Positions 1 through 8,100 of a stretch of DNA of 64,000 nucleotides are shown piece by piece. The notes under the pieces are model-generated. The model saw nothing but the letters and a program-made list of their open reading frames with translations. It searched no databases and had not been told where the DNA came from. Position 1 is the first letter of the stretch. Each line of letters opens with the position of its first letter. Made by a program: the position numbers and the translations under genes. Source of the DNA: Caulobacteraceae bacterium (GTDB lineage Bacteria > Pseudomonadota > Alphaproteobacteria > Caulobacterales > Caulobacteraceae); contig CANJME010000001.1 in the NCBI GenBank assembly GCA_947475875.1, positions 62,001-126,000 of the forward strand, given 5' to 3'.

Positions 1-872
1 GATTTTCGCTCTCCCCTGCGCAGGCGAGGGCCCATGCTGACGAACGATTGAGGCTCGGTAAGTCGCGATGGATCCCCGCCTTCGCGGGGACGCTCGGAAG
101 ACAGAGCAGCCACCTCGCCAATGAGCAGGATCGCCGGACCATCCAGGCCTTCGACGGCCTCACCCAAACCGCCCAGCGTCGTCAGCACCCGCCGCTCGTC
201 CGGCAGGCTCGCGCCTTCCACGACAAGAACCGGCGTCGAACCTGCCCGGCCCGCTTCGATCAGCTTGGCAGCAATCACCGGCGCAGTCGACAGACCCATG
301 TAGACCACCACCGACTGGTTGCCGCGGGCCAGGCTCGCCCAGTCCAGATCGGGCTCCTCGCCCTTGGCCGCATGGCCGGTGACAAAGGTGACGGTCTGGG
401 CCATGCCGCGATGGGTCAGGGGCGCGCCGGCCGAAGCCGCGGCGGCGAAGGCGGCGGTGACGCCGGGGACCACGTGGGTCGGAATATTGACGGCGCGCAG
501 GGTGGCCAGTTCCTCGCCGCCGCGTCCGAACACGAACGGATCGCCGCCTTTGAGGCGCACCACGCGCTTGCCATCGAGGGCGAGCGCCACCATCAGGCTG
601 TTGATGTCGTCCTGCGGCAGGGTGTGGCGCGACTTGCGCTTGCCCACATCGATCAGGCTGGCTGACGGGTTCGCCAGGTCCAGGATCGCCTGAGGCGTCA
701 GCCGGTCATGCACCACGACGTCGGCGGCTTGTAGCGCCTTCAGGGCCTTGATTGTTAGAAGTTCTGGGTCCCCTGGACCCGCGCCGACCAGCCAGACTTC
801 GCCCACGCGCCCTTGCGCCGCCCCGGACAGGGCGGTCAAACGCGCCTTTCGGCGGTGCCTGGGTGATGTCAC
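1..872 (-). CDS. cobA: Uroporphyrinogen-III C-methyltransferase, C-terminus beyond window
   Basis: SAM-dependent methyltransferase that converts uroporphyrinogen III to precorrin-2, at the branch to siroheme and cobalamin. The N-terminus carries the family motif VGAGPGDPELLT (about residues 29-40). It continues with DVVVHDRLT, a GGDPFVFGRGGEE loop, VVPGVTAA and PLTHRG, all diagnostic of CobA/CysG-type enzymes. The GTG start at 872 has AGGACC about 8 bases upstream; a second in-frame GTG at 806 lies directly before the conserved core. The catalytic domain appears to end near GEVAAL (about base 100). The frame then stays open through two small palindromes to the window edge, so the last ~30 residues seen (SERPREGGDPSRLTE and on) look like translated intergenic repeat. 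It diverges from a LysR gene. Function is confident; the true C-terminus lies outside the window. Confidence 0.9.
   Translation of the reverse strand, partial: MTSPRHRRKARLTALSGAAQGRVGEVWLVGAGPGDPELLTIKALKALQAADVVVHDRLTPQAILDLANPSASLIDVGKRKSRHTLPQDDINSLMVALALDGKRVVRLKGGDPFVFGRGGEELATLRAVNIPTHVVPGVTAAFAAAASAGAPLTHRGMAQTVTFVTGHAAKGEEPDLDWASLARGNQSVVVYMGLSTAPVIAAKLIEAGRAGSTPVLVVEGASLPDERRVLTTLGGLGEAVEGLDGPAILLIGEVAALSSERPREGGDPSRLTEPQSFVSMGPRLRRGERK
73..90. repeat. REP-like palindrome inside the cobA reading frame
   Basis: A perfect 7-bp stem TCCCCGC / GCGGGGA with loop CTTC, preceded by ATGGA. The ATGGATCCCCG core is shared with the palindromes at 28659 and 28763, so it looks like the same repeat class. 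It lies within the open frame of cobA. Confidence 0.6.
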
Positions 873-982
873 GCTTTCAGGTCCTCTAAACACGGTCTAT
901 AGATCAGAACGCTTGCAAAATGGGCTTCTCAGGCCCACTTCGCAAACAAGAACTACTGCCTGACCCTTTAGGAAATCTTCTC

Positions 983-1927
983 GTGGATCGCCGCCGGTTG
1001 CCGCCGCTGAATGCGCTTCGAGCCTTCGAAGCCGCCGCGCGCCACCTGAATTTCAGCAGGGCGGCCGACGAGCTCTCGGTCACCCCCGGCGCCGTGAGCC
1101 AGCAGATTCAGAACCTCGAGGACTACATCGGCGCGGCCCTTTTCAAGCGCACGCCCAAAGGCCTTCTCCTTACCGACGCCGCCCAGATCGCCCTCCCCGC
1201 CCTGCGCGACGCCTTTGACAGGCTGGGAGAAGCCGCCTCCTTGCTGACCGCGGCCGTCGACGGGCGCCGTCTCACCGTGTCCGTCGCCCCGTCCTTCGCC
1301 GCCAAGTGGCTGGTCCCGCGCCTCGGCCGCTTCGAGGCCGCCCACCCGCAGGTCGACGTCTGGGTTTCGGCCGGCATGGAGCTGGTGGATTTCGCCAATG
1401 GCGAAGTCGACGTCGCCATCCGCTACGGCGGCGGGCGCTATCCGGGCCTGGAAGTCCACAAGTTGATGCGCGAGTCGGTGATCCCGGTGGCCGGCCCGGA
1501 GATGATCGCCGCCAACGAATTGAAGTCACTGGAAGATCTGAAGCACCACATCCTCCTCCATGACGGCTCGCCGGACGCCGATGAAAGCTGCCCCGACTGG
1601 TCGATGTGGCTGGCGGCCCGCGGCATGAAGGATATCGACGGCCAGCGGGGACCGCGCTTCAACCAGTCCAGCCTGGTGATCGAGGCCGCCGTTCAGGGAC
1701 GCGGCGTCGCCCTCGCCAAACGCACCCTCGCCCAGGCCGACCTGGACGCCGGGCGCCTGGTCATTCCATTTGAAATCTCGACCGACGTCGATTTTGCCTA
1801 TCACCTGGTCTATCCGAAAGCCAAGGGCCGCTTGCCGCAGGTGAAAGCCTTCGTAAAGTGGCTGACGGATGAGGCGAAATTACATGAAGATTTCGTCGCA
1901 AGCCTCGATATTGGAGCGGGAATCTAG
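983..1927 (+). CDS. LysR-family transcriptional regulator (GcvA-like)
   Basis: DNA-binding regulator of 314 residues, the usual LysR length. The N-terminal winged helix reads LPPLNALRAFEAAARHLNFSRAADELSVTPGAVSQQI, typical of the GcvA/AmpR branch. An effector-binding domain follows (about residues 95-300, starting LTVSVAPSFAAKWLVPRL). I chose GTG 983 because AGGAAA lies 8 bases upstream and GcvA relatives begin just before RLPPLNALRAFE; the frame is open further up to 920 without a good ribosome site. It is divergent from cobA with about 110 bp between starts, so regulation of cobA or of itself is plausible, but the ligand cannot be told. Confidence 0.88.
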   Translation: MDRRRLPPLNALRAFEAAARHLNFSRAADELSVTPGAVSQQIQNLEDYIGAALFKRTPKGLLLTDAAQIALPALRDAFDRLGEAASLLTAAVDGRRLTVSVAPSFAAKWLVPRLGRFEAAHPQVDVWVSAGMELVDFANGEVDVAIRYGGGRYPGLEVHKLMRESVIPVAGPEMIAANELKSLEDLKHHILLHDGSPDADESCPDWSMWLAARGMKDIDGQRGPRFNQSSLVIEAAVQGRGVALAKRTLAQADLDAGRLVIPFEISTDVDFAYHLVYPKAKGRLPQVKAFVKWLTDEAKLHEDFVASLDIGAGI

Positions 1928-1939
1928 AATTTTTCTTGG

Positions 1940-1967
1940 CGTCATCCCTGCTTAAGCCAGGATGACG
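1940..1967. terminator. REP-like hairpin between convergent genes
   Basis: Perfect 8-bp inverted repeat CGTCATCC / GGATGACG with a 12-base loop, between the ends of the LysR and Hpt genes. The GTCATCC core resembles the palindromes at 28659-28690. It could act as a bidirectional terminator; no clear T-run follows. Confidence 0.45.
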
Positions 1968-1980
1968 GTTCTGATTGAAG

Positions 1981-2328
1981 CTAATTCCCCGGCCGCAACG
2001 ACCGTAACGCCAGCTCGTGCAGATAAGCCGCCACATCCTCCAGCGCGGTGTTGATCTCGGCGTGAACGGTAGACAGAGCCCCCGCCCCAGCCTCTTCGGC
2101 GTGTTCGCAGGCCGCCGCCAACGCATTGGCTCCGATCCCCCGCGCGGCGCCCTTCACCGTATGGACCGCATCGCGCCATCCCGCCGCCCCGGGATCGAGC
2201 ATCGGGCCCCACATTTCGGTCTGCTGACGAAACAGGCCCAGCACCTCTTCCACCAGCGCCAGATCGCCGCCGGCGTAGGTTTCCAGATAGCCGAAATCCA
2301 CCGCTCCGGTGAGGCTACGCCGGGCCAT
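1981..2328 (-). CDS. Hpt domain histidine phosphotransfer protein
   Basis: Single-domain phosphotransfer protein of 115 residues, expected to relay phosphate between a hybrid kinase receiver and a response regulator in the cytoplasm. The phospho-accepting site is HTVKGAARGIGA with His56 followed by Lys59-Gly60, matching the Hpt consensus HxxKG. The rest fits a four-helix bundle: an N-terminal helix pair, then the long C-terminal helix pair ending near LHELALRSL. It stands alone with no kinase beside it, so its partner must be elsewhere. It lies 90 bp upstream of tRNA-Lys, on the opposite strand. Confidence 0.85.
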   Translation of the reverse strand: MARRSLTGAVDFGYLETYAGGDLALVEEVLGLFRQQTEMWGPMLDPGAAGWRDAVHTVKGAARGIGANALAAACEHAEEAGAGALSTVHAEINTALEDVAAYLHELALRSLRPGN

Positions 2329-2418
2329 AAAAAGCCTCTTCCGACTCGCTTGCCATGAAAGAAGAATAGACTATGTTCCGCCGCCTTGCCGCCGGGGCGT
2401 TTTGGCCACGGTGTTCAA

Positions 2419-2494
<76 letters not shown>

Positions 2495-2705
2495 TTTCCC
2501 GAACGGCGCTGCGCCGCCTCACCTGACAATAAAATTTCCCGCCGACAGGATCGCGGCCCCTGCCCCATTTGATGACGATGATGCCGCCCCACCGTTGTCG
2601 ACCAACTGGGCCTGTGATCCGGTTGGACGTCGGTCGGTTCCTTGCCAGGGGCCTCGAATAACGCGAAACCTGTAGGGCAGCCTTTAAAGTGAGGAGTCAG
2701 TCCGC

Positions 2706-4985
2706 ATGCGAACACTGAAGGGCCTTCGCACAGTCATCGGTCTTGCTGCCTGTTTCATGCTCTCTGGACTTGCCGCCTGCGCCAGCGGAGGGGGCGGCGG
2801 CGGATCGCCCTCGCCGCCCCCACCCCCTCCTCCTCCTCCTCCCCCCCCACCGCCGCCGCCGCCGCCGCCCGCGGCGACCACGCCCCCCATCACCGGCGCA
2901 GAGTATCAGCGCAATCCATCGCTGGCGCAGATTCATGCGGAAGCTGGATGGACCGCGGGCGGTACTGGTTCAGGGATCATTGTCGCCGTCATCGATGTCG
3001 GCATCGACACCTCGAACGCCGACCTGGCGGGACGAATCTCGCCGGATTCGACCGACCTGACGGGCCCGCACCTGCCCGGCACGACGGATCCGCACAGCAC
3101 TATCGTCTCGACCATCATTGCGGCCGACTACAATGATCAGTTTACCGTAGGTGTCGCCTACGAAGCGACCATTTTGGCTTTGCGCATCGATGACGGCTTC
3201 AGCTGCCATACCGATTGCGCCTTCACCAACGCCGGTCTCGTCGCCGGCCTTGACTACGCAACCACCCACGGCGCGAGGGTCATTAACTTGTCACTGGGAA
3301 CACCCGTCTTCCCACCGACCTCGGTTCAGAACGCCCTAGTGCGCACGGTCGACGCGGGCGTGGTGATCGCGGCCGCGGCAGGAAACGAGAGCGATCCCAA
3401 TCCCATCTATCTGGCGCGCATGGCGATCGATCCCCGGTTTCAAGGATCGATCATTGCCGTAGGCGCGCTCAACGCCGCCGGCACCGATCTGGCCGACTTT
3501 TCCAACAAGGCCGGCGATACGGCGAACTACTATATCGCAGCGCCGGGCGAAGAAATCCGTGGCGATTGCGAATCCGTACCAGGCGGGTCCAGCTGTTTCG
3601 TCGGTTCGGGCACCTCCTTCGCCGCGCCCCACGTGGCGGGCGCCCTCGCCCAGCTGCTCGACGCCTTTCCTAACCTGACTGGCAAACAGGCGGTCAATAT
3701 CCTGCTCACCTCGGCCCGAGACATGGGCACACCGGGCGTCGACAGCAAATTTGGTCACGGCGCTCTGGATATCTACCGCGCCTTTCAACCGCTTGGCACG
3801 CTCAGTGTTGCAACCCCGAGGGGCGTAGTGACACTCGGCGACAGCGGCAGTTCCGGGGCGTTCACGGGATCAGCCTTCGGCGATTCCCTTTCAACGGCCG
3901 GGGAGTCGTTGTCGACTGTCATCTACGATGGCTATCAGCGCCGGTTTACGGTGGGGCTGGGTGATCTCGTGCGTCACCCCGGGCGCCGTAATCTCACGCA
4001 GGTTTCGCCGGTGCTCGACACTTCCAGCACCAGCGCGACCACCCCCGATGGCCGCAGCCTGACTTTGGGCGTTCAGGTCCAGCAGCCCCTCGGCTATCTT
4101 CCCAATGGCGTCACCGGCATGGCCGAGAGGACCAATTTCACTTCGGCCGCCATGTCTTTTACCCGCGGCGGGGTGACGCTCGACTTCTGGACTGGGGGGC
4201 GGGGGGCGGCCCCGGCGTTCGCCGCCGCGCCCGCCGATGCCTTCAGCGCCCTCGCCCAGTCGCGCGTCGCAGCCCGAGTTGCGTGGCGATATGGTGGCTG
4301 GACGATTTCGGCCGAACAGGGGTCGGATTCGGACCGCCAGCAGCCGTTCCTGGATTTTGCTCCTCAGCCGCCCAAAGGTGAAGGCGCTAGCTATGTTCGC
4401 GGCACCGCCAACTACGCCGGCAAGACTTGGCTATTGAGCGCCAGCGCCGGCGCGCTTCGCGAAGGCTCTGGGCCGCTCGGCTGGTTCGCCCAGCGCGGGT
4501 CTCTGCTGGAGCTTCCGGCCAACACCCGCTTTGCCAGCGCCAGCGGCGAGTGGGAGCCCGTCAGGGGACTGACGCTATCCGGGGATCTGTCGGTCGGCAG
4601 CACCCGGGCCGACGGTCTGCTGCTGAAACTGGACCAGGCGACCAGCACCAGTTGGTCGGTGGGTGCCGCGCTCGACTGCACAAGATTTGATTTTTCCTGT
4701 TCCAGATTGTGGTTTGGCCTGACCCGGCCGCTGGGCCTGACGCGTGCGCGCGTTGTGGCCACGCTTGCCGACACGCCTGAGGGCTATTTTGACGATCTGA
4801 CCTTCAGCCAGCGGAACGTCATGATCTCCCCCAGTGACCGTGAGCTGGATTTCAACTTCGGCGGTTCAACCGATACCCGGTTTGGAACGTTCCGTTTAGA
4901 TCTGATCGGCCTCCACAACGAAGGCAACCAAAAGCGGGCCCCGCTCAGCTACGGGCTCACCGCCAGTTTGCGGCGCCGATTCTGA
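2706..4985 (+). CDS. S8 subtilisin-like autotransporter lipoprotein, catalytic His apparently missing
   Basis: A 759-residue exported protein. The signal peptide ends in a lipobox (LAAC, Cys25), followed by a Gly run and about 20 consecutive prolines (residues ~27-55). A peptidase S8 domain (~62-350) and a C-terminal autotransporter beta-barrel (~480-759, ending in SLRRRF with terminal Phe) follow. Asp97 (VIDVGID), oxyanion Asn227 (AAGNES) and nucleophile Ser304 (GTSFAAPHVAG) are visible. Where the family has HGTHVAG this protein has HSTIVST: Ile133 aligns with the catalytic His, and the only nearby His is 130, three residues earlier. It may therefore be a pseudoprotease or use an unusual dyad. 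Start ATG 2706 has GAGGAG upstream. It is a single gene between tRNA-Lys and a convergent TpsA gene. Confidence 0.87.
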   Translation: MRTLKGLRTVIGLAACFMLSGLAACASGGGGGGSPSPPPPPPPPPPPPPPPPPPPAATTPPITGAEYQRNPSLAQIHAEAGWTAGGTGSGIIVAVIDVGIDTSNADLAGRISPDSTDLTGPHLPGTTDPHSTIVSTIIAADYNDQFTVGVAYEATILALRIDDGFSCHTDCAFTNAGLVAGLDYATTHGARVINLSLGTPVFPPTSVQNALVRTVDAGVVIAAAAGNESDPNPIYLARMAIDPRFQGSIIAVGALNAAGTDLADFSNKAGDTANYYIAAPGEEIRGDCESVPGGSSCFVGSGTSFAAPHVAGALAQLLDAFPNLTGKQAVNILLTSARDMGTPGVDSKFGHGALDIYRAFQPLGTLSVATPRGVVTLGDSGSSGAFTGSAFGDSLSTAGESLSTVIYDGYQRRFTVGLGDLVRHPGRRNLTQVSPVLDTSSTSATTPDGRSLTLGVQVQQPLGYLPNGVTGMAERTNFTSAAMSFTRGGVTLDFWTGGRGAAPAFAAAPADAFSALAQSRVAARVAWRYGGWTISAEQGSDSDRQQPFLDFAPQPPKGEGASYVRGTANYAGKTWLLSASAGALREGSGPLGWFAQRGSLLELPANTRFASASGEWEPVRGLTLSGDLSVGSTRADGLLLKLDQATSTSWSVGAALDCTRFDFSCSRLWFGLTRPLGLTRARVVATLADTPEGYFDDLTFSQRNVMISPSDRELDFNFGGSTDTRFGTFRLDLIGLHNEGNQKRAPLSYGLTASLRRRF
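2787..2870 (+). repeat. Low-complexity G/C tract coding polyGly-polyPro
   Basis: Runs of GGC/GGG codons followed by repeated CCT, CCC and CCG codons encode about six Gly and then about twenty Pro in the autotransporter linker. A run of eight or more C inside the tract is a possible site of slipped-strand length change. Confidence 0.75.
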
Positions 4986-5181
4986 GTCGTCCAATTCAAT
5001 TGAGACCGTTTCCGCAGGCGGTCCTTCCCGGCCGTCACCTGGATGGGTCTTGGAGCATAGTAAGGCTAAGTGAAATCGCCTGACGCGCGTCCGCTATATT
5101 TTCAGCTCGACACGACAAACCCGCAGCCTCTTTCGACCGAGCTGTCCCAATCGAAGCCATAGCCATCGTTAGGACTCCGGA

Positions 5182-8100
5182 CTATTTGCCCGGCCTCATT
5201 TCCGCCGTCCAGAGACTGTCGTTTCCGACCCCTGCCGGAGCGTCGATCGTTGGCGGCAGGGCGCTGCCGGCGCCTGTGCCCTGGATCAGAAAGGTTCTTC
5301 TTGGCGCGCGCTCTGCGGTAGCGGCCTCTTCGCTCGAAGCGGCCGGCTCATCACCCGAAGATCCCGCCTGCTGGTCAGGGCTTTCCTCCTCGTCCGCCGC
5401 GAATTCGTCGGCGACCTCGACTCCGTCAGGCTCGGCAAAGGCGCCAAGCGGATTGCCGATCATCGCGCTGACCAGGTCGGCAACCTGTACGCCCGGCGCG
5501 GGCGCGGCCGGGAGCGCGCCGCAGGTGATGAAATCCGCGACCGCACACCCGTTGACGGTGGAATTCAGGTCGAGATTTGTGAAGACAGCGCCCGGCGCCG
5601 GGGTGACGCCATTGAACTTGAGGAACGGAAGCACGTCCGGGCCGATGGCGAAGGCCCCGGCGCCCAGGTCCGAACGGCCGTTCAGCACAACCTGGGTGGC
5701 CGGCGCGGTCGTGGTCAGGTCAAGGCCACCCTGGCCGAATGTCAGCCCGCGGCGATCGTCCATCCCGGTTCCCGCCCCCGTGTTCTGCACAAAGATACCG
5801 GTGCTTGCCGAAAGTTGAATACCGCGCGCCTGGAGGACGCCTGCGTCGATGACTGCGCCGTCATTGATCGCCAGACGCGCGTCGCGGTCGGCCAGGCTTG
5901 CCGCGCCCTGAACGTCCAGCACGGCGGTCGGTGAGGCGGCGACTACCACCGGCGCAGTCAGAGAAAGACTGCCGCCCAGTCCTCCGGCTGTATTGTGAAG
6001 TACGATGGAGCCCGCTGCGTTGTTGAGCGTCAGGGCTGTACCGGCCTTGATGTCGACCGTCCCCTGGTCCGCCAGGCCCTCGATCGCGACGGCGCCGTTG
6101 ACGTGCACGCCGCTGCCGCCCGTTATCGCCAAAAGTCCTGCCGTTCCGATGGGGCCCGTGGCGCCGGCCGTCAGCGACAGTGCGCCCACGGTTACGTCGC
6201 TTTGCGAGCCGTTGATGGTCAGGTTGACCGAATGCACACGGTTGAGTTCGGCGGCGCCAAGGTTGTAGTGACCAGCCGCGCCTGCGCCGACGATGCTTGT
6301 TTGAACGCCGTCGGCGGTGTTTCTTAAGGTCACCGCATTGGTCAAACCAGATTGACCCAGGCTCGCGGCCGCCCCAATGGCGACGTCTGCCGAGGCCAGG
6401 CTTATGGTCGGCGCACTTGCTGCGGCATTGACGGCCACCGTGCCTCCGGCGCGCAGGTCGAGGAGTGAGCGGGAGGTGACCGTTCCGTTCAAGTTCGCGT
6501 CCGTACCTGCGGTGACCAGGATCGTCCCGGAACCGGCTCCAGTTCCGGCAGGCAAGGCGCCGGCGCCGAGCACAGTGGACGCGGTCGTCACGTTCACCAC
6601 GCCAAGATTGCTGGTCAGGTTGATATCGCCGCGGGCCAGGCCGTCGGCGAGGTTCAGGACTCCGGCGGAATTGGCGACAATGTCGCCGGTCGTGGCCCGC
6701 ACGACGCCCAGATTGAGGCCGTTCGGGCTCTTCAGCGAGACGCTTGTTCCGCTGACATCGGCAGCCGCCGTGGTCGCAAGGTCAGTGGCGACGATCACTG
6801 CCCCGCCCGTTGAGGCCAGGCTCGCCGTCGGAGCGCCCACGGTGTCGATTGATATGGCGCTCGCCGCATTGACGGTTAGACCCGTACCGGCGAAGGCGTT
6901 GTTAAGGCTGGCGCCGCCGCCCGCTCCTATGTTGACGCTCGTCTGGGCCTGAACATTGCGTGCGCTCAGGTCCGTATCCCCGGAGACCGACAGCGCCGTC
7001 GCGGCGTTGAGATCGAGGGTGGTGATCGCGCCGCCCGACGTCACGTCGATGCGGCCCGAGCCGCCGCCGGCGGTTGAGGTCGCCGCTGACTTCATGGACA
7101 GACCCCCGCCGGCCGCGATGTATAGCCGGCCGGCCGAAATAGTGGGGGTGGTGATCGTGATAACTCCCGTTGTGCGCCCGGGCGTGGCGGTAGCCAAATT
7201 CGACGGGTCGTAGCCGGCATTGAGCACCCCGCCCGTCCCCAAACCTGCCGCCGAACCCATGACGATTGAACCGCCCGCGCTCAGGGCCGACGAGCCGATA
7301 TTCATCGAACTGCCGAACAGTCCGACGTGGCGGGTCGCCGTCGCACCAGCCAGGGTGATGGAGCTTCCTGCCGAAACATTGAGATCGGTCCCCGAGGCCA
7401 TTCGTGCGCCGGCGCCGGAGATGTTGTTTCCCGCCGCCACCCGGAAGAGGCCGTTGCCCGCACCCGGCGTCGCTCCGCCCGAAAGCAGGACAGCTGAGCG
7501 CAGATTGACCGAACCCAGGGTCGACTGGACCAGCATATCGTCCGACGCCGATATGGGGACCACGCCGCTCACGACCGTCCCGCCGCCCAGGTCCACCAGA
7601 TCGCGGGCGCGCAGACTGACCGATTTGGCTCCGGTCAGGCCCTGCACCCGCACGATATTCGGCAGTGCGCCGCCGGCGCCCAGCACCGACCCGACCCGAA
7701 GCTTGCCGCTCAGGGTCAATTGGCCGAGGCAGATCGTGCCCGCCGTACAGTCTGTCCGCAGAGAGCCGCCGTCCTGGTCGGCCGGAACTCCCACCGCGGG
7801 CGGGTTGGTGATGTCTGCGAACAGGCTGCGCGCCGCGATGGCGTTGGTGTCGGCCTGGATGGCGTCGGCTGTCAGGTAAATCGGCCGACCAGGCGCGGCG
7901 ATCACGCCATCGACAATGATGCTGTGCGGGCCGGGGAGCGGAGCGCTGGACAGGGGAATGCCGCCCGCCTGAAGGGACAGGAAGGCTGCGGTATTTGACT
8001 CGTCCGGCGCCAGAACGCCGGGATCGGCCAGGGGATTGTTCGCCGCCCGCACCAGACCGCCGCCTGAGACAATGATGTCATCGCCCGCCTTGATGGCGAC

